The notes beneath the pieces were generated by a model. It did no database searches. It worked only from the letters and a program-made list of their open reading frames with translations, and was not told the origin of the DNA. A program made the translations under genes and the position numbers. Source: an uncultured Clostridia bacterium (GTDB lineage Bacteria; Bacillota; Clostridia; TANB77; UBA1234). From it: a stretch of 64,000 nucleotides of DNA. The DNA lies in NCBI GenBank assembly GCA_934149405.1, contig CAKPEV010000008.1, forward strand, positions 1 through 64,000, given 5' to 3'. Shown one piece after another: positions 15,315 to 23,006 of the stretch (positions are counted from its first letter, which is position 1; every line of letters begins with the position of its first letter).

Positions 15315-17177
15315 ATGAAATCTATAGAAGAATTAAATGAAATTAGAGAAAAAACATTTAAAGAGATTTCTCTAAGAAAAGATATAAATTATCCTGGTAA
15401 TGAGAAACACATTCTTGTGTGTGGAGGTACAGGTTGTACATCATCTCATTCAGGTAAAATAATTGAAAAATTAAACGAACAAATCAAAGAAAAAAATATA
15501 GAAAATGTCAGAGTAGTTAGAACAGGTTGCTTTGGACTTTGTGCAAGAGGTCCAATAATGGTTATAAGACCAGAAGACACATTTTATGCAATGGCAACGG
15601 AAGATGATGTAGAAGAAATAATAGATAAACACATTATAAAAGGCGAAATCGTTGAAAGATTACTTTGCAAAGATGTAGATGGAACAGTTGTAAAAAAATT
15701 AGATGAACTAAACTTTTATAAAAAACAACATAGAATCGTTCTTAAAAATTGTGGTTTAATAGACCCAGAAAATATCGATGAATACCTTGCTTTTGATGGC
15801 TATAAAGCATTAGAAAAAGTATTAACAAAAATGACACCAGACGAAGTAATAAAAGAAGTTTCAGACTCTGGACTTAGAGGTAGAGGTGGAGCTGGTTTCC
15901 CAACGGGTAGAAAGTGGCAGTTCGCAAAAAATTCTGTAGATGACCAAAAATATGTTGCGTGTAACGCAGATGAAGGTGACCCAGGAGCATTTATGGATAG
16001 ATCTGTTCTTGAGGGCGACCCACATACAGTAGTTGAAGCGATGGCAATAGCAGCATATGCAATAGGTGCAAATAAAGGTTATGTATATGTTAGAGCTGAG
16101 TATCCAATTGCTGTTCATAGATTGCAAGTTGCAATAGATCAAGCAAGAGCATATGGACTACTTGGTGATAATATAATGGGCACAGGTTTTAAGTTTGACC
16201 TAGAAATTAGACTTGGTGCAGGAGCATTTGTATGCGGAGAAGAAACAGCTCTTATGGAATCAGTTGAAGGAAGACGTGGCGAACCAAGACCAAGACCACC
16301 ATTCCCAGCAGTTAAAGGTTTGTTTGGAAAGCCAACATTATTAAACAATGTTGAGACATATGCAAATATAACACAAATAATATTAAATGGTGCAGAATGG
16401 TTTGCAAGTATAGGCACAGAAAAATCAAAAGGTACAAAAGTATTTGCATTAGGTGGAAATATAAATAACGTTGGATTAGTAGAAGTTCCTATGGGAATAA
16501 CACTTCGTGAAATAGTATACGATATTGGTGGCGGAGTTCCAAATGGAAAAGAATTTAAAGCGGCACAAACTGGTGGACCATCAGGTGGTTGCATACCTGC
16601 ACAATATTTAGATACACCAATTGATTATGAAAGCTTAAATGCGATAGGCTCAATGATGGGTTCAGGTGGACTTATTGTTATGGATGATACAACATGTATG
16701 GTAAACTTAGCAAGATTCTTCTTAGATTTCACAGTTGATGAATCTTGCGGAAAGTGTCCTCCTTGCAGAATTGGTACTAGAAGAATGTTAGAAATATTAG
16801 AAAGACTAGTTGAAGGCAAAGGTCAAGAAGGAGACATTGAAAAACTAGAAAAATTAGCAATGAATATCAAACGTTCTTCACTATGTGGACTTGGTCAAAC
16901 AGCACCAAACCCAGTACTTAGTACATTAAAATACTTTAGAGATGAATACGAAGCACATATAAAAGATAAAAAATGTCCAGCCGGTGAATGTAAAGCAATG
17001 ACACAGGTTAAAATAGATAAAGAAAAATGTAGAGGTTGCGGACTATGTGCTAAAAATTGTCCTGTTAGTGCAATTCATGGCGAGATTAAGAGTCCATTTG
17101 AGATTGACTCAAACAAGTGTATAAAATGTGGTGTATGTATTGCTAAATGTCCATTTAGAGCAATATCTAGATCATAG
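15315..17177 (+). CDS. hydB: Bifurcating hydrogenase flavoprotein subunit HydB (NuoF-like)
   Basis: A 620-residue NuoF/HndC-type subunit. N-terminal [2Fe-2S] thioredoxin-like part with CGGTGCTSSH (about 36-45) and RTGCFGLCARGP. The FMN/NADH part has GLRGRGGAGFPTGRKW (about 187-202). The [4Fe-4S] motif SCGKCPPCRIGTRRM is near 477. Two C-terminal ferredoxin clusters CRGCGLCAKNCP and CIKCGVCIAKCP are near 572 and 602. The flavin oxidises NADH or, in the other direction, bifurcates electrons to NAD and ferredoxin together with HydA and HydC. It sits in the operon order C-B-A and is normal length. Confidence 0.96.
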   Translation: MKSIEELNEIREKTFKEISLRKDINYPGNEKHILVCGGTGCTSSHSGKIIEKLNEQIKEKNIENVRVVRTGCFGLCARGPIMVIRPEDTFYAMATEDDVEEIIDKHIIKGEIVERLLCKDVDGTVVKKLDELNFYKKQHRIVLKNCGLIDPENIDEYLAFDGYKALEKVLTKMTPDEVIKEVSDSGLRGRGGAGFPTGRKWQFAKNSVDDQKYVACNADEGDPGAFMDRSVLEGDPHTVVEAMAIAAYAIGANKGYVYVRAEYPIAVHRLQVAIDQARAYGLLGDNIMGTGFKFDLEIRLGAGAFVCGEETALMESVEGRRGEPRPRPPFPAVKGLFGKPTLLNNVETYANITQIILNGAEWFASIGTEKSKGTKVFALGGNINNVGLVEVPMGITLREIVYDIGGGVPNGKEFKAAQTGGPSGGCIPAQYLDTPIDYESLNAIGSMMGSGGLIVMDDTTCMVNLARFFLDFTVDESCGKCPPCRIGTRRMLEILERLVEGKGQEGDIEKLEKLAMNIKRSSLCGLGQTAPNPVLSTLKYFRDEYEAHIKDKKCPAGECKAMTQVKIDKEKCRGCGLCAKNCPVSAIHGEIKSPFEIDSNKCIKCGVCIAKCPFRAISRS

Positions 17178-17195
17178 ATAAAGGGAGGAACAGAA

Positions 17196-18947
17196 ATGGA
17201 AGATAAGGTAAAATTAACAATAGATGGCGTAGAAATGGAAGTGCCAAAGTCTTATACAATCTTAGATGCAGCTAGAGAGCATGGAATAGATATTCCAACA
17301 CTTTGTCATTTAAAAGGTATAAATGAAATCGGTGCATGTAGAATGTGTATAGTTGAAGTAGAGGGAGCAAGAGGCTTTGCAACTTCATGTGTAATGCCAG
17401 TTAGCGAGGGCATGGTTGTTAGAACAAATACGCCAGCAGTTAGAGACGCAAGAAAAGTAACATTAGAGTTATTACTTTCAAACCATGATAAAAAATGTTT
17501 AACATGTGTTAGAAGTGAAAATTGTGAGTTACAAGCATTAGCAAAAAAATTAAATATCACAGATATAGAATTTGAGGGTGCAATGTCAGAAGGTGAAGTA
17601 GACGAGCTATCACCATCAATAGTTAGAGATCCTAAAAAATGTATTCTATGTAAGAGATGTGTTGCAGTTTGTAAGAAAGTACAAAATGTTGGAGCAATCG
17701 ATACTTTAAATAGAGGCTTTAAATCAAAAATAGGAACAGCCTTAGACAAATCTTTAAATGATGTTCCTTGTACAATGTGTGGGCAATGTGTTGTTGCTTG
17801 TCCAACAGGTGCACTTCGTGAAAAAGATGCTACAAAAGCAGTATGGAGAGCACTTCAAGATGAAGAAATGTACGTTGTGGCACAAACAGCACCTGCAGTT
17901 AGAGCTGCAATCGGCGAAGAATTTGGAATGCCAATCGGAACATTAGTAACAGGTAAAATGGTAGCTGGACTTAAAAAATTAGGATTCGACAGAGTATTTG
18001 ATACAGATACTGGGGCCGACCTTACGATAATGGAAGAGGGAACAGAGCTAATAGAAAGAATAAAAAATGGTGGAGTATTGCCAATGATAACATCATGCAG
18101 CCCAGGTTGGGTTAGATTTGTTGAAAACAGTTATCCAGAACTTACAGACCATTTATCAACAGCAAAATCTCCACATCAAATGTTTGGAGCAATAATCAAA
18201 TCATACTATGCAGAAAAAATGGGAATAGATCCAAAGAAAATATTTGTAGTATCAGTAATGCCTTGCGTTGGTAAGAAAGCTGAAGCAGATAGAGAAGAGC
18301 TTAAGGTAAATGGACTTAGAGATGTAGATGCAGTATTAACAACAAGAGAAGCAGCTAGAATGATGAAAGAAGCTGGTATAGATTTATCAATATTAAGCGA
18401 TGAACAATTTGATGATCCAATGGGAGAAGCAACAGGTGCAGGAGTAATCTTTGGAACAACAGGCGGAGTTATGGAGGCTGCACTTAGAACTGTATCTGAA
18501 GTATTAACAGGAAAAGAACTAGAAAAAATCGACTTTGAAGAAGTTAGAGGAGAAGTAAACGGAATCAAAGAAGCAACAGTTAAGATTGGTGATTTAGATT
18601 TAAAAGTAGCAGTTGCAAATGGATTAAAGAATGCTGGAAAAATAATGGATATGATAGAAAAGGGCGAAGCACCATATCACTTTGTAGAGATAATGGCATG
18701 CCCAGGTGGTTGCGTAACTGGTGGAGGACAACCAATACATGATGCAAAAACAATGGCAACAGTTGATATACATGGACTTAGAAAGAAAGCATTATACGAA
18801 GCAGATAAAGAAAACAAAGTAAGAAAATCACACGAAAATCCAGTAATCAAAAAGCTATATGATGAATATTTAGAAAAACCGGGTAGCCATAAAGCACATG
18901 AACTACTTCACACAAGCTACCATGCAAGAAAATATTTTGAAGAGTAA
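17196..18947 (+). CDS. hydA: [FeFe]-hydrogenase catalytic subunit HydA
   Basis: A 583-residue group A3-type [FeFe]-hydrogenase. N-terminal [2Fe-2S] ferredoxin (CHLKGINEIGACRMC), then the His/Cys [4Fe-4S] segment (HDKKCLTCVRSENC), then two [4Fe-4S] clusters (CILCKRCVAVC and CTMCGQCVVACP). The three H-cluster signatures are complete: TSCSPGWVRF (near 299), MPCVGKKAEADRE (near 355) and MACPGGCVTGGG (near 500). It produces or oxidises H2 using NADH plus reduced ferredoxin through HydB and HydC. The hydEFG maturation genes are not in the window. It is the last gene of the operon, before a strong terminator. Confidence 0.97.
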   Translation: MEDKVKLTIDGVEMEVPKSYTILDAAREHGIDIPTLCHLKGINEIGACRMCIVEVEGARGFATSCVMPVSEGMVVRTNTPAVRDARKVTLELLLSNHDKKCLTCVRSENCELQALAKKLNITDIEFEGAMSEGEVDELSPSIVRDPKKCILCKRCVAVCKKVQNVGAIDTLNRGFKSKIGTALDKSLNDVPCTMCGQCVVACPTGALREKDATKAVWRALQDEEMYVVAQTAPAVRAAIGEEFGMPIGTLVTGKMVAGLKKLGFDRVFDTDTGADLTIMEEGTELIERIKNGGVLPMITSCSPGWVRFVENSYPELTDHLSTAKSPHQMFGAIIKSYYAEKMGIDPKKIFVVSVMPCVGKKAEADREELKVNGLRDVDAVLTTREAARMMKEAGIDLSILSDEQFDDPMGEATGAGVIFGTTGGVMEAALRTVSEVLTGKELEKIDFEEVRGEVNGIKEATVKIGDLDLKVAVANGLKNAGKIMDMIEKGEAPYHFVEIMACPGGCVTGGGQPIHDAKTMATVDIHGLRKKALYEADKENKVRKSHENPVIKKLYDEYLEKPGSHKAHELLHTSYHARKYFEE

Positions 18948-18987
18948 AATTTTTAACGAAATAAAAAAGATATCATTAATGTAAAAT

Positions 18988-19034
18988 GAACCCTTCTTGT
19001 CAGAAAAAAGTTTGACAATGAGGGTTCGTTTTTT
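18988..19034 (+). terminator. Terminator of hydCBA
   Basis: GAACCCT (18988-18994) pairs with AGGGTTC (19021-19027), with inner TTGTCA/TGACAA pairing, then a T-run at 19029-19034. Confidence 0.9.
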
Positions 19035-19149
19035 GTTTTGAAAAAACGCATCAAATATTATTAGTTTAAAAAATCACTTTTAAAATTAAATCCTATTAGC
19101 TAAAAGATAGATTGAGAGTAAATAACGACACATTTTGTAATTTTTGTTA

Positions 19150-19178
19150 TTGTTTTATTTTTATACATGTTTTATAAT
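19150..19178 (+). promoter_or_regulatory. Promoter of the GltD-like gene
   Basis: TTGTTT (19150-19155), a 17-base spacer and perfect TATAAT (19173-19178). Confidence 0.7.
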
Positions 19179-19219
19179 TTTCTTAAGGTAAAGGTTGCAA
19201 ATGAAAGGAATGATTATTT

Positions 19220-20422
19220 ATGGATTTAAATGAAGCTAAACAAAAAGCAAGTAGATGTCTTGGATGTGCAAATCCGAAATGTGTTGAGGGATGTCCAATA
19301 CATACTAATATACCAGGCTTTATCAAATGCATAAAAGAGGAAGATTTAGAAGGAGCATATAAGATAATATTAGAGAAGAATTATTTTGGAAGTATTTGCG
19401 GTAGAGTTTGTTCGCATGATGTTCAGTGCAAAGGAAACTGTGTATTAGGTGCAAAAGACAAACCAGTAGATATAGGAGAATTAGAGGCTTTTGTTTCTGA
19501 TTGGGGCTTGAAAAATAGCACTATGGGAAAAAGAGACAAGACTGTTCTAAATAAAGAAAGAATAGCAGTTGTTGGTGGCGGTGTTGCGGGTCTTACTTGT
19601 GCAATAAAACTAGAAAGACTTGGTTATGCTGTAACTTTATTTGAAAAAACAATGGAACTTGGTGGTGTATTGCAATATGGAATACCAGAGTATAGACTTC
19701 CAAAAGATATTGTATATGATACAGTTGACGAAATAACTCTTGCTAGAATGGAAGTTGATGTTGGTATGTCGCTTGGAAAGGATTTTAGTATAGATGATTT
19801 ATTTGCTAAAGGATATAAGGCGGTGTTCTTAGCAATAGGATTAGACGTTCCTAAGAAATTAAACGTTCCTGGAAAAGATAAAAAAGGCGTATATAGTGCA
19901 AATGAATTTTTAAGAAGAGTAGACCATATAAAATTCGAGAATGTGATAGTAGTAGGTGGCGGAAATGTTGCGATGGATGTTGCTAGAATGGCGAAAGTCA
20001 AAGGGGCAAAAAGTGTAAATGTTCTTTATAGAAGAGAAAGAGCTGACATGAAAGCAAATCAAATCGAAATTATAAAAGCAATTGAAAGCGGAATAAAAAT
20101 AACTCCTAACAGTGTGGTAAATGAAATTTTAGGAAATGATGCGGTAGGCGGAGTAAAATGTACAGATGGCACAACATATAGAGGTGATACGGTAGTAATC
20201 GCCATTGGGTCAATGCCAGATTTAAGCATATTGGAAGATTTAAAATTGACAGATACTGATTTAGTCGCAATTGATGAGTATGGAGAAACAAGCAAAGAAA
20301 ATGTATTTGCAGGAGGAGATTTGACAGAAAAGAATCCTAATGTAAGTAAGGCAATAGCAAGTGCACTTCGTGCTGTTGAAGGAATAGAAAGAAAAATGAA
20401 ACTCGAAAAGCATAATTTGTAA
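19220..20422 (+). CDS. GltD/NfnB-like NAD(P)-dependent oxidoreductase
   Basis: A 400-residue glutamate synthase small subunit-like flavoprotein. The N-terminal [4Fe-4S] domain has CLGCANPKCVEGCP (residues 13-26) and a second Cys set CGRVCSHDVQCKGNC. The FAD Rossmann motif VVGGGVAGLTCAIKLERLG begins near 115 and the NAD(P) motif VVGGGNVAMDVARMA near 242. Such proteins feed electrons from NAD(P)H to a partner; it could be a stand-alone GltD, or an NfnB-type subunit. No glutamate synthase large subunit or NfnA is next to it. It is shorter than typical NfnB (about 465). maf follows 22 bases later. Confidence 0.85.
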   Translation: MDLNEAKQKASRCLGCANPKCVEGCPIHTNIPGFIKCIKEEDLEGAYKIILEKNYFGSICGRVCSHDVQCKGNCVLGAKDKPVDIGELEAFVSDWGLKNSTMGKRDKTVLNKERIAVVGGGVAGLTCAIKLERLGYAVTLFEKTMELGGVLQYGIPEYRLPKDIVYDTVDEITLARMEVDVGMSLGKDFSIDDLFAKGYKAVFLAIGLDVPKKLNVPGKDKKGVYSANEFLRRVDHIKFENVIVVGGGNVAMDVARMAKVKGAKSVNVLYRRERADMKANQIEIIKAIESGIKITPNSVVNEILGNDAVGGVKCTDGTTYRGDTVVIAIGSMPDLSILEDLKLTDTDLVAIDEYGETSKENVFAGGDLTEKNPNVSKAIASALRAVEGIERKMKLEKHNL

Positions 20423-20443
20423 AAGCACAGAAAGGAATTAAAA

Positions 20444-21038
20444 ATGGTAAAATTAATATTAGCATCTAAATCAAAATGGAGAAAAGAAATAATAGAAATG
20501 GCAGGGCTAAAATGCGAAGCAATTCGGAAGCGATGTAGAAGAAAATATAGAGTTTAACAACAATCCAGACGAATATGTTATGGAATTATCAAAGCAAAAG
20601 GCAAAAGCAGTTGCAGAAAAAGTTGAAGAGGGAATAATAATATCTGCTGATACAATAGGCTATATGAATAACGAAAAGTTCGAAAAGCCAAAAAGCAGAG
20701 AAGAAGCATTTAGAAATATAAAAAAATTATCTGGAAATGTGAATTACGCTGTTACTGGAGTTACTTTAATAGACAAATACAAAAATAAAAGTGTTACATT
20801 TTATGAAAAAGCAGCTGTATATTTTAAAAGCATGACAGATGAAGAAGTTAATTGGTATATAGATAACGAAAAAAATGTTTACGATTGTGCAGGATATTCA
20901 ATGGAGACAAGAGCATCGCTATTTGTAACAAAAATAGAAGGAGACTATAAATCAATAGTTGGCTTACCAATAAGCAAAATCTATGATGAATTAAAAAAAT
21001 GGGGATATAACATAAACGATTTTGAAACAATAATTTAA
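20444..21038 (+). CDS. maf: Maf nucleotide pyrophosphatase, +1 frameshift at CGG
   Basis: Reads MVKLILASKSKWRKEIIEMAG, the canonical Maf start (LASxSxxR), for 27 codons. At codon 28 (CGG, 20525-20527), skipping the C gives AI-G-SDVEENIEF and the rest of the family: SKQKAKAVAEK, the catalytic ISADTIGYMN, KPKSREEAF and a C-terminal SIVGLPISKIYDEL. The restored protein has 197 residues, normal for Maf. Unshifted translation stops after nine more codons. Maf proteins hydrolyse modified or non-canonical nucleoside triphosphates. It lies between the GltD-like gene and a DUF402 nucleotide phosphatase (gap of 13 bases), a sensible functional neighbour. Confidence 0.9.
20525..20527 (+). other. CGG +1 recoding site 2 (maf)
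   Basis: Zero frame GCA ATT CGG AAG; restored frame GCA ATT (C) GGA AGC (Gly-Ser). Confidence 0.88.
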
Positions 21039-21051
21039 AGGAGAGAGACCT

Positions 21052-21498
21052 GTGAAAATATATAGAAAAAGATACATACCAAACGAAATAATCGATATAT
21101 CTGGAGACAAAGTAGAATCTGTAAGTGAAGATTTGCTAATAACAAGTTGGCTTCCGATTCATCCAAGAAACGATGTAGCATTTGGAATGTCGTATACATA
21201 TTTGAAAAAAGGCTGGAAAATAAGCAAATTCTACGATAAAGACAAAAACTTTTTATATTGGTATTGTGACATAATAGATGCACAAATAAAAGCTGAAGAA
21301 TATATCTTAGTTGATTTGTTGGTTGATATAAAAGTCTACCCAGATGGAAGATATGAAATATTAGACGAAGAAGAACTAGATGAGGCTTTAAATGAAGGCT
21401 TAATAACAAAAGAACAAAAAGATGAAGCATTAAATAAGTTAAATGCCTTATTAGAAATAATAAAAAAAGGAGAATTTCCTCCAAAGGAATGTATATAA
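21052..21498 (+). CDS. DUF402-domain protein (nucleoside di/triphosphatase-like)
   Basis: A 148-residue protein with the DUF402 beta-barrel features seen in Ntdp-type phosphatases: KGWKISKFYDKDKNFLYWYCD, then LVDLLVDIKVYPDGRYEILD with an acidic DEEELDEAL run. The start is GTG at 21052, with AAAGGAGAGAG directly overlapping the maf stop. Related proteins remove phosphate from nucleoside di/triphosphates using metal ions; the substrate here is unknown. It is cotranscribed with maf and ends in an intrinsic terminator. Confidence 0.8.
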   Translation: MKIYRKRYIPNEIIDISGDKVESVSEDLLITSWLPIHPRNDVAFGMSYTYLKKGWKISKFYDKDKNFLYWYCDIIDAQIKAEEYILVDLLVDIKVYPDGRYEILDEEELDEALNEGLITKEQKDEALNKLNALLEIIKKGEFPPKECI

Positions 21499-21508
21499 AC
21501 TAAAAAAT

Positions 21509-21535
21509 AGGGACCATTCTAGAGTCCCTCTTTTT
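21509..21535 (+). terminator. Intrinsic terminator
   Basis: AGGGAC (21509-21514) pairs with GTCCCT (21524-21529), followed by CTTTTT. Confidence 0.85.
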
Positions 21536-21543
21536 AATATATT

Positions 21544-21826
21544 TTACTTAAATAAATCAGAATGTGAACCTATACCGATTAACAATAATATCAATTTTTT
21601 ATCGTACTTTTCATATTCTAAAAGAATATCATTTTGTATGTGACATTCCCATATGCCGCTTACTACTAGGAGTTAATAAATGATTTTTGTATTTAGGTGG
21701 CAATATTTCATCATTAGCTAATAGACTTAAAACTTTTATAAATTCTTCTTCTTTAAACTCTTTTTGTTTTAGCACCTTGGCATATTGTTTAGCAAATTTA
21801 TTAGTTTTTTCAATATTATATTTCAT
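21544..21826 (-). CDS. YafQ/RelE-family toxin, +1 frameshift at CGG
   Basis: Starts at the ATG at 21826 and overlaps the antitoxin end by 11 bases. The first 56 codons give a YafQ-type N-terminus (KQYAKVLKQK, LPPKYKNHLL). Codon 57 is CGG (21658-21656). Skipping its C restores KGIWECHIQNDILLEYEKY and then IGSHSDLFK, the conserved C-terminal half of YafQ mRNA interferases (GxWECHI and the terminal GSHSDLF with its catalytic His). The full product is 93 residues, the normal length. Without the shift the protein ends nine codons later without the active site. It would cleave ribosome-bound mRNA when free of its antitoxin. Confidence 0.87.
21656..21658 (-). other. CGG +1 recoding site 3 (YafQ-like toxin)
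   Basis: On the minus strand: zero frame AGT AAG CGG CAT; restored frame AGT AAG (C) GGC ATA TGG. The only site on the minus strand and the only one with C after CGG. Confidence 0.87.
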
Positions 21827-22100
21827 TATGCAAGTCCTCCATAAGTTCTTCAACACTAGTATAACTTTTGTATTTTTCAGGGTGCTTTTTCATTTCATCA
21901 GCTTCTTTGATACTTTCCATCATTTCATCACTAAACTGTGGAGCTTTTATTTCAAATGGAATACTTGAAGTATTAACAGCTTGTTTTAAAAACAAAGTTA
22001 TTGCTTGAGATAAAGACATACCAAAATATTCAAATAAATCACTTGCTTGTTTTTTTAAATCATCATTTACACGAATATTTATATTACTTATTTTTTGCAT
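21816..22100 (-). CDS. RelB/DinJ-family antitoxin
   Basis: A 94-residue protein. The ribbon-helix-helix N-terminus NINIRVNDDLKKQASDLFEY followed by FGMSLSQAITLFLKQ is the RelB/DinJ signature. The acidic C-terminus (SVEELMEDLHNEI) would wrap the toxin. ATG 22100 is chosen for its GAGAGG 8 bases upstream. It precedes and overlaps the YafQ-like toxin, so translation is coupled. It probably represses its own promoter (22125-22153). Confidence 0.88.
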   Translation of the reverse strand: MQKISNINIRVNDDLKKQASDLFEYFGMSLSQAITLFLKQAVNTSSIPFEIKAPQFSDEMMESIKEADEMKKHPEKYKSYTSVEELMEDLHNEI

Positions 22101-22124
22101 TTTTAACACCTCTCTTCAATAATA

Positions 22125-22153
22125 ATGTTATCACATTGTAAATACATTGTCAA
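22125..22153 (-). promoter_or_regulatory. Promoter of the dinJ/yafQ-like operon
   Basis: On the minus strand, TTGACA (22153-22148), a 17-base spacer and TAACAT (22130-22125). The direct repeat ACATTGT...ACATTGT inside it could be the antitoxin operator. Confidence 0.65.
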
Positions 22154-22206
22154 TAATATTATATGCTTGAAAAACGCTTTTATGCATAATGAATAAAAAG
22201 CCAATA

Positions 22207-22665
22207 TTAGTAATCCTCTCTTTGTTGAAGCCTTCTTAAAGCGTCTTTTTTAGCAATATCTTCACGTTTATCATAAAGCTTTTTGCCACGAGCAACAGCT
22301 AGCTCTAATTTTATTTTGTTTCTGTCCCAATACATACTAAGCGGAACAAGAGTAACGCCTTTTTGTTGAACCATACCAATCAGTTTTCTGATTTCTTGTT
22401 TATGAACAAGAAGCTTTCTAGTTCTCATAGGGTCCTTGTTAAAAATATTTCCTTGTTCAAAAGGACTAATATGTAGATTATAAACCCAAAGCTCGCCATT
22501 TTTAATGCCAGCGTAGCTATCTTTCATATTAACCTTGCCTGCTCTAACAGATTTAACTTCAGTTCCAACAAGCTCGATTCCACATTCTAGTTTAGAATCT
22601 ATAAAATACTCATGAAAAGCTTTAGAGTTAGTAGCAATGTTATTTCTATCTTTATTATCAGCCAT
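22207..22665 (-). CDS. smpB: SsrA-binding protein SmpB
   Basis: A 152-residue SmpB of normal length. It has the OB-fold core ECGIELVGTEVKSVRAGKVN, DSYAGIKNGELWVYNLHI and the basic C-terminal tail ARGKKLYDKREDIAKKDALR that enters the empty mRNA channel. ATG 22665 is chosen because GGAGGTG lies just before it; longer versions have no such site. It brings tmRNA to stalled ribosomes (trans-translation), which is relevant in a genome where CGG codons may stall ribosomes. tmRNA itself was not found in the window. Confidence 0.95.
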   Translation of the reverse strand: MADNKDRNNIATNSKAFHEYFIDSKLECGIELVGTEVKSVRAGKVNMKDSYAGIKNGELWVYNLHISPFEQGNIFNKDPMRTRKLLVHKQEIRKLIGMVQQKGVTLVPLSMYWDRNKIKLELAVARGKKLYDKREDIAKKDALRRLQQREDY

Positions 22666-22708
22666 AAAAACACCTCCATATGTATAAAAATAGCTTAAAA
22701 TCAACTAA

Positions 22709-22737
22709 ATTCTAATACAAACCATCATCAAAGTCAA
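22709..22737 (-). promoter_or_regulatory. Promoter of smpB
   Basis: On the minus strand, TTGACT (22737-22732), a 17-base spacer and TAGAAT (22714-22709). Confidence 0.7.
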
Positions 22738-22794
22738 TTCAAAAAAAGATAACTAGAAAATTTCAGTTACAATTTTTACTATATACGGATATAA

Positions 22795-22947
22795 ATTCAG
22801 GAATAGAACAAAGGCCCATTTTAGCAGTTACATTTAGCAATGTTATGACTTCATATTCTAATGGATTAACCAGAGGCTTTATTTGATGGCAAGAATGGAT
22901 GACTCAAAATTTCCAAAAAGTATTTACAAAAAAAGTAAAAAGTGGTA
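22795..22947 (+). pseudogene. Possible decayed gene fragment in the 22.7-23.0 kb gap
   Basis: The 302-base gap 22705-23006 holds no intact gene besides the two divergent promoters. One frame reads SGIEQRPILAVTFSNVMTSY to a stop near 22888; the neighbouring frame reads INQRLYLMARMDDSKFPKSI and ends KSKKW at the stop at 22945. The two together look like a frameshifted C-terminus. No family recognised. Confidence 0.3.
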
Positions 22948-22951
22948 ATAT
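22923..22951 (+). promoter_or_regulatory. Promoter of the polymorphic toxin operon
   Basis: TTTACA (22923-22928), a 17-base spacer and TAATAT (22946-22951), 55 bases before the ATG at 23007. Confidence 0.6.
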
Positions 22952-23006
22952 GGTGTCGACCAAAAGTCAAACAGCAATTCTAAAATAATTTTAAGGAGAG
23001 AGAAAA